Translations under genes and position numbers: made by a program | DNA from: Cytophagia bacterium | GTDB taxonomy: Bacteria > Bacteroidota > Bacteroidia > UBA7662 | Direction: 5' to 3' | Length of the DNA: 42,840 nt | NCBI GenBank assembly: GCA_009926405.1 | Contig: RFOZ01000002.1 | Span: 1-42,840, forward strand | The notes under the pieces: model-generated | The model's input: the letters and a program-made list of their open reading frames with translations, nothing else | The model's database searches: none | Told to the model about the DNA's origin: nothing | Shown here: positions 7,244 to 16,584 of the stretch, in pieces | Layout of the letters: each line of letters starts with the position of its first letter | Numbering within the stretch: position 1 is the first letter of the stretch

Positions 7244-8155
7244 TCATGATTTTTTAATGGGCTCATCCCCGGAAGAGCGCCGGCGGACCGTAACAGCGGC
7301 TTGGGGCTTGCGCAATGATCGATGGGGCATGGGTGGTCCATCCAAACCCAACCTGGTAGCCATTTCCTTCCAAGGACCGCTATAATTCACCAGTTCCCGG
7401 TTCTCCCTTACAACCGATGGATTGGCCTGAAAACGCTCGCTAAAACGGGTCGAGAAATAGGATAGACTTTTGAATCCAGTCAAAGCCGAAACCTCCGACA
7501 CATTGCCGCGGCGGGTGGCTAGCAAGTGAAATGCAGCGTTCAAACGATGCTCTGAAAGGAATTGCTTGGGGCTCATCCCCAGCAGCCTGTCCAAGCGGCG
7601 ATCCAATTGAGAACAACTGAGAGAGAGTGCATCGGCCATATCCGCCACCTGGAGGTCCACCCGGTGCATATTTTGGCGGGTGAATTCATGCAGCAAGCCC
7701 AAAAAACGCTCATCTTCGGAGGTTAAGGGGGCTTTTTTGTCATCGTAGAGGTATTTCTGATAGGAATACTTACACACCGTGTGCATTTGTTCCACCAATC
7801 GACGGCACGCCAATTGGAACAAGGTCTTGGAACAATCGGTAGCCAAAATCAAGTCAGCGCCAGCCTCCAGGGCCTGTTCCCAAAAATGTGGCCCCGGTGG
7901 ATCGGCAAGGCACAAAATGGGCAAGTGGGACAAGCGGCTGTGGGCTCGAATGTACCGAACGATTCCCCAAGGATCCGGAAAAGCAGATCGAATGACCAGG
8001 ACCAGTAAATGAGGACTCATGCGATGCACCTTGGACATTACCGCTTCGCTGTTGGAAAATTCCTGGACCTTGTAGAAGGTCACCAGGAGCGTTTTTAACC
8101 GTTGGCGTCCTCCGGCCAGGGGATCAACCAACAATGCAAGGTTCTTGGCAGACAT
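7244..8155 (-). CDS. AraC-family transcriptional regulator with degenerate receiver domain
   Basis: This is a 303-residue protein. Residues 1-125 have the alternating fold pattern of a response-regulator receiver (LALLVDP near beta-1, PHLLVLVIRSA at beta-3, HLPILCLAD at beta-4, ALEAGADLIL at alpha-4/beta-5). However, the phosphoacceptor Asp expected at residue 54-55 is Val/Ile, and the conserved Lys near the beta-5 end is absent. Residues about 145-250 are a double helix-turn-helix AraC DNA-binding domain (VADMADALSLSCSQLDRRL, then SEVSALTGFKSLSYFSTRF). The output is DNA binding, probably without phosphorylation. A basic tail follows. It lies between hutI and the secreted hydrolase on the same strand, so either could be a target. 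No sensor kinase is nearby. Confidence 0.85.
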   Translation of the reverse strand: MSAKNLALLVDPLAGGRQRLKTLLVTFYKVQEFSNSEAVMSKVHRMSPHLLVLVIRSAFPDPWGIVRYIRAHSRLSHLPILCLADPPGPHFWEQALEAGADLILATDCSKTLFQLACRRLVEQMHTVCKYSYQKYLYDDKKAPLTSEDERFLGLLHEFTRQNMHRVDLQVADMADALSLSCSQLDRRLDRLLGMSPKQFLSEHRLNAAFHLLATRRGNVSEVSALTGFKSLSYFSTRFSERFQANPSVVRENRELVNYSGPWKEMATRLGLDGPPMPHRSLRKPQAAVTVRRRSSGDEPIKKS

Positions 8156-8351
8156 AGGATTGTACGTGGTTTTTTAGGAACACACCCCAAAATTCCAAAC
8201 ACCAATCGGAAGGTTCACCGAAGAGAACCCCTACAAAATCTTAGACAAATAACCAAACACAGGGTGAAAAGGGAAGCAGACTACAAAAAAGTCCCCCAAA
8301 AAACAAGGCCCCCACCCCCTACAAATCACCGAACACCCCTATACAAATGAA

Positions 8352-9653
8352 CTAGTAGGCAAAATATGGGCGAGCGGCAAACCAAATTTCCTCCGCACCC
8401 ACCGAACCCATGCCACCCACCACCCAATCAGGCTTCCATGCAGGGGGCAAAACCAAAAAATGCGCATCCATACCTGCGTGCAGATGGCCGCTATAAGCTT
8501 CACAACCCATGGCCAAAGCTGCTTGGGACGTCGTCGCTTCCAAGCCCTGGAAGGGACTAAGACCACAACGCAACACACCTAAACACCAATTCAACCAAGG
8601 ATTGCCCGAAGGAGCTGACCCGGGATTCATATCCGAGCCCAGCGCTACCCTTTGTCCCCTGGCCAGCATCGCCCCCAAAGGCGCGTAAGGCAGGTTCAAA
8701 TACAGGGAACAGAGCGGCAAACCCACCACCACCGGTGCTTCAGGTCCCAAATAATCCCAATCCCCATCGACCATTGTTTCCAAATGATCCATGCTGGCCA
8801 AACCCAAACGACAAGCCGCCTCAACCCCTCCAATGGCATTGAATTGGTTCAAATGAGCCTTTACAGGAAGGCCAAGACGATTTGCCGCCGTTGCCAGGGC
8901 CTCCAGGTCTTCAATTCCAAAATACCCGACCTCGCAAAAAATATCCACAGCATCCACCAAGCCCTGGTCGTAAAGGCTTGGAAGCCAATCTTCCACCACG
9001 GTTTGTACATATTCCTTCTTTCGGTGGCGGAATTCAGGTGGAAGGGCATGCAGGCCTAGAAAAGTATTGACCACGCGCACCCCGTTACGATGAGCCAATT
9101 GCCTGGCAACCCGAAGACTTTTGGCTTCGGCTTCCAAGGATAATCCGTAACCGCTTTTGATTTCAAAGCAGGCCACCCCTTGCTTCATCAAACGATGCAA
9201 TCGACTTTCGCTTAGCTCCAGCAAGTCTTCTTCAGGCAAGGCACGAACCTTGGCTACGGTGGACAAAATGCCTCCCCCGGCCTCGGCTATCTGCGCATAG
9301 GTTGCACCGCCCAACCGGGAAATCATTTCGGAAGAACGATCACCGGCCCAAACCAAGTGGGTATGAGGATCGCAAAAAGAAGGCATTACCGAACGTCCTC
9401 CTAGGTCCGTTCGTTGAAATTGATCACCCAACAAGGCGGGGTACCACGAATGCCATTGGGCTTCAAGTTCAGGAACTGCCGAAAGAAGGACCGGCTGGGA
9501 CCCCTTGGTCCAGGTTCCGAGTCCCTTCACTAGCCCATCGCCCACCAAAAGCCAGGCATCGGTTAAGGGTTGACCCCCTGGATAATCCGGCAAACCATGT
9601 CCCCATAGAGACCCTACCGAGGTGATCCAATGCCAGGATGGGTTTGGTTGCAT
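8352..9653 (-). CDS. hutI: Imidazolonepropionase
   Basis: This is a cytosolic amidohydrolase of histidine degradation. It hydrolyses 4-imidazolone-5-propanoate to N-formimino-L-glutamate. The 433 residues carry the family landmarks: PSFCDPHTHLVWAGDRSSE (metal ligands H97, H99), AGGGILSTV, CFEIKSGYGLSLE, HALPPEFRHRKKEYV, VKAHLNQ (H267), ASMDHLE (H290) and ALGSDMNPGS (D341). The length is slightly above the usual 400-420. The start is the ATG giving MQPNPSW. No hutH, hutU or hutG is adjacent, so the rest of the pathway must lie elsewhere. The 196-bp gap downstream to the AraC gene holds no recognisable hairpin or ORF. Confidence 0.95.
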   Translation of the reverse strand: MQPNPSWHWITSVGSLWGHGLPDYPGGQPLTDAWLLVGDGLVKGLGTWTKGSQPVLLSAVPELEAQWHSWYPALLGDQFQRTDLGGRSVMPSFCDPHTHLVWAGDRSSEMISRLGGATYAQIAEAGGGILSTVAKVRALPEEDLLELSESRLHRLMKQGVACFEIKSGYGLSLEAEAKSLRVARQLAHRNGVRVVNTFLGLHALPPEFRHRKKEYVQTVVEDWLPSLYDQGLVDAVDIFCEVGYFGIEDLEALATAANRLGLPVKAHLNQFNAIGGVEAACRLGLASMDHLETMVDGDWDYLGPEAPVVVGLPLCSLYLNLPYAPLGAMLARGQRVALGSDMNPGSAPSGNPWLNWCLGVLRCGLSPFQGLEATTSQAALAMGCEAYSGHLHAGMDAHFLVLPPAWKPDWVVGGMGSVGAEEIWFAARPYFAY

Positions 9654-9785
9654 GATTTGGTGAATATCAAGGGGAAAATTAAACCCAAGAACAATTTTCG
9701 CACCATTTTTTCGTGTTCTAAACGATGTTCACCGGTTCAGCCAACCCTGCTCTTTAATTTTATTCCTCAAAATTTCTAAATAATA

Positions 9786-11243
9786 ATGGATTCAAAATTC
9801 CTGTCCATACCCAACAAGATTCTTTTTCCAACCCTGATGCTTGGCCTCTGCGCCATGATGGCATGGGCCGGGGCGCGCTATGCCTTGTGGCAATCCAACC
9901 GCAACACCTTTACCGCCACATGGCCTCTACCGAACGGTAGCAACCCCCGATTGACCCCGGCGTCGTTGGCCGGAATGCCTGATTTTGTTCAAGCCTGCGA
10001 GCAAAGCACCCCGGCCGTGGTCTATATCAAAACCACATCAACCCAAACGATGCGCAGTTTTAACGATTGGTTTTTTGGGGATTTTTTTCAACAAAACCCA
10101 CAAACGGTCCTCAATTCAGGTTCCGGCGTACTCCTATCCGCCGATGGTTACCTCGTCACCAACCACCACGTGGTTCATCAGGCTCAAAAAATTGAAGTGG
10201 TCCTGGCCAACAAACAAACCTATACCGCCGAATTGGTGGGTCAAGACCCGGGGTCAGACCTTGCTCTGCTCAAAATTCAGGGTAACAATCTTCCATTTAT
10301 GGCCTTTGCAAATTCATCAGAACTGCGCGTAGGTGAATGGGTCCTTGCCGTCGGAAATCCCTTCAATTTAACATCGACGGTCACCGCCGGCATCGTGTCC
10401 GCCAAGGGTCGCAACTTGAACCTTTTAAACAATATGTTCCCGATTGAAGCCTTTATACAAACGGATGCGGCCATCAACCCGGGCAATTCAGGTGGTGCAC
10501 TGATCAATACCGCTGGACTTTTGGTAGGAATCAATACCGCCATTTTATCCAAAACCGGATCCTACAACGGCTATGGTTTTGCGATTCCATCGAACATTGT
10601 TCGCAAGGTTGTAGCAGACCTCAAGGAGTTTGGCAAGGTCCAACGCGCGTTCATGGGTGCTGAGGTTGAAGGCCTGGATGAACGCTTAAGGAAAGAGGCC
10701 GGGGTGGATCATTTGAACGGAGTCTTTGTGACTTCGGTAAGTCCTATCGGAGGGGCCCGTGAAGCTGGCCTTCAAGCCGGCGATGTCCTGGTCGGTATGG
10801 ACAAAGTGCCCCTGAAATCCAAGGCTGATTTTGATGAGCAAATGAGTTATCGCCGCCCTGGAGAAACGGTTGAAATCAGTTTGGAGCGAAATGGAAAAAT
10901 CCTTATCAAAAAAGTTCGCCTAACCAACTTGAACGGCGATACTCAAATCCAAAAAAACCAAAGCGTGCGTTCCTCTGAATTGGGCTGTGAATTGGAACCC
11001 TTAACACAATACGAATTGGATCGCCTAAAAACAACCCACGGGGTACGAATCGCTTCCATACAAAGCGGAACCTTGAGCCGAATGGGAATTAGAGAAGGAT
11101 TTGTGATCACCCATATCAACAAAGCACCTGTGAAGACCCCATCGGACCTCATAGAAGCTTTGTCCTCCGTTCGAGGTCAAACCGTCATTGAAGGTTTTGA
11201 CCAAAACGGCGGGCGGGCGGTCTATTCGTTTTATGGTTTTTGA
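9786..11243 (+). CDS. DegP/DegQ-type periplasmic serine protease with two PDZ domains
   Basis: This is a 485-residue HtrA-family protease for envelope protein quality control. An N-terminal hydrophobic segment (residues 12-34) is a signal peptide or anchor. The trypsin-like domain shows the triad H128 (VTNHHVV), D158 (DPGSDLALL) and S235 (NPGNSGGAL). PDZ1 spans about 288-380 (NGVFVTSVSP, AGLQAGDVLVGMD). A second, weaker PDZ spans about 397-485 (GVRIASIQSG, GIREGFVITHIN). It is transcribed on its own. The 132-bp upstream region has only a weak -7-like TAATTTTA at 9755-9762. Its last 13 bases overlap the convergent end of the flotillin gene. Confidence 0.95.
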   Translation: MDSKFLSIPNKILFPTLMLGLCAMMAWAGARYALWQSNRNTFTATWPLPNGSNPRLTPASLAGMPDFVQACEQSTPAVVYIKTTSTQTMRSFNDWFFGDFFQQNPQTVLNSGSGVLLSADGYLVTNHHVVHQAQKIEVVLANKQTYTAELVGQDPGSDLALLKIQGNNLPFMAFANSSELRVGEWVLAVGNPFNLTSTVTAGIVSAKGRNLNLLNNMFPIEAFIQTDAAINPGNSGGALINTAGLLVGINTAILSKTGSYNGYGFAIPSNIVRKVVADLKEFGKVQRAFMGAEVEGLDERLRKEAGVDHLNGVFVTSVSPIGGAREAGLQAGDVLVGMDKVPLKSKADFDEQMSYRRPGETVEISLERNGKILIKKVRLTNLNGDTQIQKNQSVRSSELGCELEPLTQYELDRLKTTHGVRIASIQSGTLSRMGIREGFVITHINKAPVKTPSDLIEALSSVRGQTVIEGFDQNGGRAVYSFYGF

Positions 11244-12214
11244 TCCGAACCTCCACCTGGCTTTGCAATGGATTCCCGCATGTCGGTGTCTGCTTTGATG
11301 TTCTGCATGCGATAATAGTCCATTACACCCAATCGGCCTTGCCGAAAGGCATCTGCAATTGCCAGGGGAATTTGAGCTTCGGATTCAATAACCTTGGCCC
11401 GAGCCTCTTGGGTTTTTGCCTTGAATTCCTGTTCTAGGGCGACCGCCATGGCTCTCTTTTCTTCTGCACGGGCTTGGGCAATTTTTTTATCGGCTTCGGC
11501 CTGATCAGTTTGCAAACCGGCTCCGATGTTTTTACCTACGTCGACATCGGCTATATCAATGGACAATATCTCAAAGGCTGTTCCAGCGTCAAGACCTTTG
11601 TTGAGGACCACTTTTGAAATTTGATCGGGATTCTCCAAAACCTCTTTGTGGTTTACAGCGGAGCCAATGGATGAAACAACCCCCTCACCCACCCTCGCAA
11701 GGACTGTTTCTTCACCGGCACCTCCTACCAATTGTTTGATACTGGCACGAACCGTTACCCGGGCGCGGGCTATTAGTTGAATCCCGTCCTTGGCCACCGC
11801 CGTTACCGGAGGGGTATCAATAACCTTGGGATTGACCGACATTTGAACAGCCTCAAAAACATCCCTACCGGCCAAGTCAATGGCCGTTGCGGCTTTAAAA
11901 TCAAGGGGAATATTGGCTTTTTCGGCTGAAATGAGGGCCCGAATAACATTGTTAACGTGACCTCCGGCCAAGTAATGGGTTTCGATTTCGTTGGCAGTCA
12001 CATGAAGGCCTGCTTTGGTGGAAGTGATCATCGCGTTGACAACAATGGCGGGCGGGACTTTGCGAATACGCATGAGGACCAAATCCATGATGCCAATCTT
12101 CACGCCCGAAAAAACAGCCGTGATCCAAAGATTGACCGGAACAAAATACAGCAGGGTAAAAAAAGCGACAGCTAAACCACCGGCTACAAACAACAAAAAC
12201 ATTAAATCACTCAT
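11231..12214 (-). CDS. floA: Flotillin-like protein FloA (UPF0365)
   Basis: This is a 327-residue membrane-associated scaffold protein of functional membrane microdomains. A hydrophobic N-terminus (residues 4-45, two closely spaced segments) anchors it. This is followed by an SPFH-like region (IRALISAEKANIPLDFKAATAIDLAGRDV) and an Ala/Glu/Lys-rich coiled coil (residues about 230-290, QAEADKKIAQARAEEKRAMA). The sequence is close to the Bacillus YqfA/FloA family throughout. It lies 54 bp downstream of argS on the same strand, probably as the last gene of an arginase-argS-floA unit. Its 3' end overlaps degP by 13 bp tail to tail. Confidence 0.93.
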   Translation of the reverse strand: MSDLMFLLFVAGGLAVAFFTLLYFVPVNLWITAVFSGVKIGIMDLVLMRIRKVPPAIVVNAMITSTKAGLHVTANEIETHYLAGGHVNNVIRALISAEKANIPLDFKAATAIDLAGRDVFEAVQMSVNPKVIDTPPVTAVAKDGIQLIARARVTVRASIKQLVGGAGEETVLARVGEGVVSSIGSAVNHKEVLENPDQISKVVLNKGLDAGTAFEILSIDIADVDVGKNIGAGLQTDQAEADKKIAQARAEEKRAMAVALEQEFKAKTQEARAKVIESEAQIPLAIADAFRQGRLGVMDYYRMQNIKADTDMRESIAKPGGGSDQKP

Positions 12215-12268
12215 AACAAAAAATTAGGGAGAAATCAATAACAAGGTACGTCGAAAAGAAACAATCCA

Positions 12269-14095
12269 TTACATTCGTTCGGGCGCACTTATGCCCAATA
12301 AACCCAAGGATTCTTTGAGCAAGGTGCAGGCTTGGTGGCATAAGGCCAAGCGAAAAGCCCTGGCCTTCGGGTCTGATTCCTGCAATACGGGGCATTCATG
12401 ATAAAACCGATTGAAAGCAGTTGCCAAACCATAGGCGAAATCAGCAACGTGGGATGGGTTGTTTTCCCTGGCTGCCGCCTCTACAGAAGGCTTCCATTGC
12501 GAGAACTGACGCAGCAAGACACGTTCGGTTGCATGCCAATTTTCGTAGGTGTCACCGATCGCATGCATTGATTCCTGGGGATCTTCGGCTATGGCCCTGA
12601 CCAAAACGGAGGACAATCGGGCATGGGCGTATTGAACAAAAGGACCGGTATGCCCATGCAAATCCAAGGCCTCTACCGGGTTGTAAACCATGCGTTTGGT
12701 AGGATCTACCTTGAGCAAGTAGAATTTGAGCGCGGCCAAGCCAATTTCCAGGGCCAACGTGTTTTTTTGATCGTCCGATAAGTGATTCAACTTTTCAGAT
12801 TCAGCCAACTTAACTGCAGCCAGGTTCTGGACCTCGTCCATCAAATCATCCGCATCAACCACCGTTCCCTCCCGAGACTTCATCCTTCCATGCGGCAAAT
12901 CCACCATTCCATAAGAAAGATGGTAACAACGTGCTGCCCAAGGAAAACCTAGTTTATCAAGAATAGCGAACAAAACTTTAAAGTGATAATCCTGTTCGTT
13001 GGCTACCGTGTAAATCATGCGATCAAAACTCCAATCGTGTTGACGTTGCTCGGCGGTCCCCAGGTCCTGGGTAATGTAAACCGAGGTCCCGTCGCTTCGT
13101 AACAATATTTTGGAGTCCAGGCCCCTATCCTGCAAATCCACCCACACGGCTCCGGTATCATCTCGTCTGAAAAGGCCCTGTTGCAATCCTCGCTCCACCA
13201 AGCTCTTGCCCAATAAATAGGTTTCGGATTCGTAATAATTTCGGTCAAAACCTATCCCCAAGCGTTGGTAAGTCGCTTCAAAGCCTTCGTAAACCCAAGA
13301 ATTCATTTGCTTCCACAGGCCTACCACCTCCGGGTCACCCTGCTCCCATCGTTGAAGCATCTCCCTGGCCTCGATGAGGATAGGGGCTTCGTTTTCGGCC
13401 TCATCGCGGGTGCGGCCTTTGCCAACGAGTTCCTGGACCTGATCCTGAAAGGCCCGTTCGAATTCCACATAAAATTGGCCGACCCAATGATCACCTTTGA
13501 CACCGGCCGAGCGAGGATCTTGGCCTTGACCGAATTTCTGCCAGGCCAACATGCTTTTACAAATGTGAATACCCCGGTCGTTAATCACCTGGACCCGAAT
13601 CACCCGGTGGCCCAACGAAGAAAGGATGCGGTACATGGCATCCCCCAACAAATTGTTACGAACATGCCCCAAATGGAGGGGCTTGTTGGTATTGGGGGAA
13701 CTGTATTCCAAAACAATCGTTTCAGGCTTGAATTCTTGATCCCCTGGACCGTGGGTCAACGCGTAGCCTTGAGACCAACGCCAGCGCCAATAGGGCTGCG
13801 TCAGGGAAAGGTTCAGAAAGCCCCCAACCGCTTGGGCTTGTTGCACAAGAGGGGAACCGTCATCCAAACGGAGGGTGGGCCAAAAATCACTCAGGCGTTC
13901 CGCCAAATCAGCCGGGGATAAAGCGGCTTGTTTGGCTGGACCGAAAAGCACCAGCGTGATTTCACCCTCAAATTCGGGACGCGTTTCCTGCCAAACCAAT
14001 CTCGGTAACGCGTTCATCCATTCCGACTGCTCGGCGAACCACGCCAAGAGGGGTTGCTCCAGCCTCTGGGCCAGCATGGGATTCCATTCCATCAT
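12269..14095 (-). CDS. argS: Arginyl-tRNA synthetase
   Basis: This is a class I aminoacyl-tRNA synthetase that charges tRNA-Arg. The 608 residues include the N-terminal Arg-tRNA recognition domain (VGGFLNLSL), the HIGH signature as HLGH at residues 141-144 (SSPNTNKPLHLGHVRNNLLG), the class-specific YITQDLGTA and a KMSKS-equivalent in GRMKSREGTVVDADDL. A C-terminal DALR anticodon-binding domain includes GPFVQYAHARLSSVL. The start is an ATG-ATG doublet; the first is used. It begins 9 bases after the arginase stop codon, so the two genes are probably co-transcribed. Confidence 0.97.
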   Translation of the reverse strand: MMEWNPMLAQRLEQPLLAWFAEQSEWMNALPRLVWQETRPEFEGEITLVLFGPAKQAALSPADLAERLSDFWPTLRLDDGSPLVQQAQAVGGFLNLSLTQPYWRWRWSQGYALTHGPGDQEFKPETIVLEYSSPNTNKPLHLGHVRNNLLGDAMYRILSSLGHRVIRVQVINDRGIHICKSMLAWQKFGQGQDPRSAGVKGDHWVGQFYVEFERAFQDQVQELVGKGRTRDEAENEAPILIEAREMLQRWEQGDPEVVGLWKQMNSWVYEGFEATYQRLGIGFDRNYYESETYLLGKSLVERGLQQGLFRRDDTGAVWVDLQDRGLDSKILLRSDGTSVYITQDLGTAEQRQHDWSFDRMIYTVANEQDYHFKVLFAILDKLGFPWAARCYHLSYGMVDLPHGRMKSREGTVVDADDLMDEVQNLAAVKLAESEKLNHLSDDQKNTLALEIGLAALKFYLLKVDPTKRMVYNPVEALDLHGHTGPFVQYAHARLSSVLVRAIAEDPQESMHAIGDTYENWHATERVLLRQFSQWKPSVEAAARENNPSHVADFAYGLATAFNRFYHECPVLQESDPKARAFRLALCHQACTLLKESLGLLGISAPERM

Positions 14096-14104
14096 AGCCG
14101 CAAA

Positions 14105-15082
14105 TTAAACATCTTCCTCCCTACCGGAGGGCACTTGCTGATCAATCGCATTGGCGACTTTGACCAAAATCTCAAAAGCCATCTCGGCCATGAGGTTTTC
14201 TTTGTCCAGGGTTGGGTTGATTTCAACCATTTCAAAGCAACAAACCTTGGGATTGCGTACCAGGTTTTGGAGTAGCTTGCCGGCCTCGCGTTCGTTGATA
14301 CCACCGGCAACCGGCGTACCCGTTCCCTGGCTCAGCTTGGAGTCCAAGCTATCGACATCGAATGAGATATAGATGATATCGCAGGCTGCCAGTGCGTTCA
14401 AGGCATCCAAGGCCACCCGCTCCACCCCCTTGCGGCGTAATTCGGCTACAGTAAAGACTTTGACCCGGTTTTCACGAATCAAAGAGGCTTCTTCGGTCTC
14501 CAAATCCCTCAAAGCGATGTAAACCAAGTCCTGGTAACCCAGCATCGGCGCAGACCCTGCCATTTGTTGCAAGGCATGCCAGCGCTTGACCGTGGCCGGT
14601 TCGGGCTCCCGCACCGCACTTGCTCTGTTGTCCTCACCCAAAGCCAGGGCCAGGGGCATCCCGTGCAAATTGCCCGAAGGGGTTGTCCAAGGCGAATGCA
14701 AATCCGCATGGGCATCGATCCAAATCACGCCAAGCCGTTGCCCTGGCCGCGCCTTAAGGATTCCGGCCAAGGTTCCGGCCGATGTGCTGTGATCCCCCGC
14801 CAAAACCAAGGGGTAGGCGCCATTTTCCAAACAAGCATGCACCGCATCCCTCACATTCTCCATAACCTCCCCGACCCCTTTGATGTAGCGGGCAAAGGGT
14901 GACCCTTCCGGGCCGTAGAGTAAATCATTGCGATTGGGGACCTCGGTCCTTGGCATTTTGTGAAAAAACCGACTGGCAAAGTCGTGAGCGGCTATTTTGA
15001 CCGCGTCCACACCCAGGCTGGCTCCCCGGGTCCCTGCTCCCAGTTCTGATTTCACTTCAATAAGGTGCAGACGGGATTGCAT
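14105..15082 (-). CDS. Arginase (ureohydrolase family)
   Basis: This cytosolic Mn2+ enzyme hydrolyses L-arginine to ornithine and urea. The 325 residues show the three ureohydrolase signatures: GDHSTSAGT (H98), WIDAHADLHSPWTTPSGNLHG (D123, H125, D127) and SFDVDSLDSKLSQGTGTPVAGG. The SPSGN-like loop before LHGMPLA is typical of arginases rather than agmatinases or formimidoylglutamases, and the C-terminal VEINPTLD also fits. A formimidoylglutamase role connected with hutI is a less likely alternative. It is divergent from arginine decarboxylase and followed closely by argS, forming a local arginine-use cluster. Confidence 0.9.
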   Translation of the reverse strand: MQSRLHLIEVKSELGAGTRGASLGVDAVKIAAHDFASRFFHKMPRTEVPNRNDLLYGPEGSPFARYIKGVGEVMENVRDAVHACLENGAYPLVLAGDHSTSAGTLAGILKARPGQRLGVIWIDAHADLHSPWTTPSGNLHGMPLALALGEDNRASAVREPEPATVKRWHALQQMAGSAPMLGYQDLVYIALRDLETEEASLIRENRVKVFTVAELRRKGVERVALDALNALAACDIIYISFDVDSLDSKLSQGTGTPVAGGINEREAGKLLQNLVRNPKVCCFEMVEINPTLDKENLMAEMAFEILVKVANAIDQQVPSGREEDV

Positions 15083-15154
15083 CCGTTGGGCAGGGGTTGG
15101 GATAATGCTGAGGTTAAATCGGAATGAAGGGGGTGTAGGGGGGTCAGAAATCTT

Positions 15155-15162
15155 TAAATTTG
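15155..15162 (+). promoter_or_regulatory. -7 element of the arginine decarboxylase promoter
   Basis: TAAATTTG is a full match to TAnnTTTG. It places the start of transcription around 15170, about 20 bases before the TTG start codon, which supports that start. No -33 TTG is present at the right distance. An in-frame stop (TAA at 15155) lies inside the element. Confidence 0.6.
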
Positions 15163-15190
15163 CGCCCCTTCATCCCCAAAACGCCTCCAC

Positions 15191-16573
15191 TTGCAAAGCT
15201 ACGCAGAATTTTTGGACCTCAGTGTGGGTTTCCCCCAGGACGGTTGGAAATTGCTGGACGACGAATTGTACTTCCGCGATATCAACCTTATGGAGCTGGC
15301 CGAAACCTTCGGCACCCCCTTGCGATTCACCTACCTCCCCGTGATTTCCCAAAAAATCCAGGAGGCCAAGAGGCTCTTTGCTCAGGCCATGAAGGAACAT
15401 CAATACAAAGGTTCCTACACCTATTGCTATTGCACCAAATCTTCGCATTTCCGCCACATCCTCGAAGAGGCGCTGGCCAACGATATCCATCTGGAAACCT
15501 CCTCGGCTTTTGATATACCAATTATCGAAGCACTGGAACGCAAAGGGTTGATTCAGAAGGATATCATGATTGTTTGCAATGGCTTCAAAAAAGAGCTTTA
15601 CAAGGAGAACATTGTGGACCTATTGCACGATGGCTTCCGGAACATCATCCCGGTTCTCGATAACAAAGAGGAATTCAATTACTACGATAACGAGGTTGAA
15701 TCCGAAATGCAATTGGGAATCCGGTTATCGGCCGAAGAAAAGCCGGATTTTCCCTTCTACACCAGCCGCCTGGGCATACGAGCCGATGAAATTGTGGATT
15801 TTTACCAGCACAAAATCAAAGAGGACGGACGGTTCAAGCTCAAGCTTTTGCACTTTTTTGTGTCCTCCGGATTCAACGACACCCCTCACTTCTGGAACGA
15901 ACTCGAAAAACTGGTCCTGACCTATGCCAAACTCCGCAAAGTCTGCCCTGATTTGCATATGCTGGACATTGGTGGTGGCTTGCCCTTCAAAAATTCCTTG
16001 GAATTCAATTACGACTACACTTACATGGTGGGCGAAATTGTGGGGCGTATCAAGACCATTTGCCAAGAAAACGGGGTGCCCGAGCCCGATTTGGTAACCG
16101 AATTTGGATCCTACACCGTGGCCGAGGCTACGGGCATCATTTTCAAGGTTTTGGGGCGCAAACAGCAAAACGATCGCGAAAAATGGCTCATGGTGGACGG
16201 CAGCCTGATTACGATGCTACCCGATGTTTGGGCAATGAACCAGAATTTTATTATGCTACCCCTGAACAACTGGGATGCCGAATACGAAAAGGTGAACATT
16301 GGCGGCATTACCTGCGATAGCCTGGATTACTACAAAACCGAGCCCAACAACGCCTCCACCTGGATGCCCAAAACCCGCAAGGCCCAATACCTGGCCTTTT
16401 TTCATACCGGGGCTTACCAAGAAACGCTGAGCGGGACCGGAGGCATCCACCACTGCCTCATTCCCACCCCCCGACACGTTTTGATTCGCAAAACCAAGGA
16501 CAATCAAGTGGATTACCGTTTGTTTCAAGAAGAACAAAGCAGCAAACAAGTTCTCAAGATTTTAGGATATTAG
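15191..16573 (+). CDS. speA: Arginine decarboxylase, Bacteroidetes-type (PLP fold III)
   Basis: This is a 460-residue PLP enzyme converting arginine to agmatine plus CO2, the first step of polyamine synthesis. The PLP lysine is K83 in YCYCTKSSHF. DIGGGLPF binds the PLP phosphate. GGITCDSLDYY contains the Cys-x-Ser-x-Asp motif contributed across the dimer, and the C-terminal HTGAYQ is typical of this family. It is shorter than the roughly 640-residue enterobacterial SpeA, as usual in Bacteroidetes. The start codon is TTG at 15191: no ATG lies between the in-frame stop at 15155 and the conserved N-terminus. An ornithine or other diamino-acid specificity is possible but less likely given the neighbours. 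Confidence 0.88.
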   Translation: MQSYAEFLDLSVGFPQDGWKLLDDELYFRDINLMELAETFGTPLRFTYLPVISQKIQEAKRLFAQAMKEHQYKGSYTYCYCTKSSHFRHILEEALANDIHLETSSAFDIPIIEALERKGLIQKDIMIVCNGFKKELYKENIVDLLHDGFRNIIPVLDNKEEFNYYDNEVESEMQLGIRLSAEEKPDFPFYTSRLGIRADEIVDFYQHKIKEDGRFKLKLLHFFVSSGFNDTPHFWNELEKLVLTYAKLRKVCPDLHMLDIGGGLPFKNSLEFNYDYTYMVGEIVGRIKTICQENGVPEPDLVTEFGSYTVAEATGIIFKVLGRKQQNDREKWLMVDGSLITMLPDVWAMNQNFIMLPLNNWDAEYEKVNIGGITCDSLDYYKTEPNNASTWMPKTRKAQYLAFFHTGAYQETLSGTGGIHHCLIPTPRHVLIRKTKDNQVDYRLFQEEQSSKQVLKILGY

Positions 16574-16584
16574 GGCAATCCGCC

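Noticed and set aside
8156..8351. Regulatory RNA or small gene between the AraC regulator and hutI
   Set aside because: Only A/C-rich sequence without a stable hairpin, -7 element or convincing ORF.
13265..13921. 218-codon plus-strand frame within argS
   Set aside because: Antisense shadow of argS; no motif or start context.
14105..15082. Formimidoylglutamase (HutG) partner for hutI
   Set aside because: The SPSGNLHG-type substrate loop and pairing with arginine genes fit arginase better; hutI is 5 kb away in another transcript.
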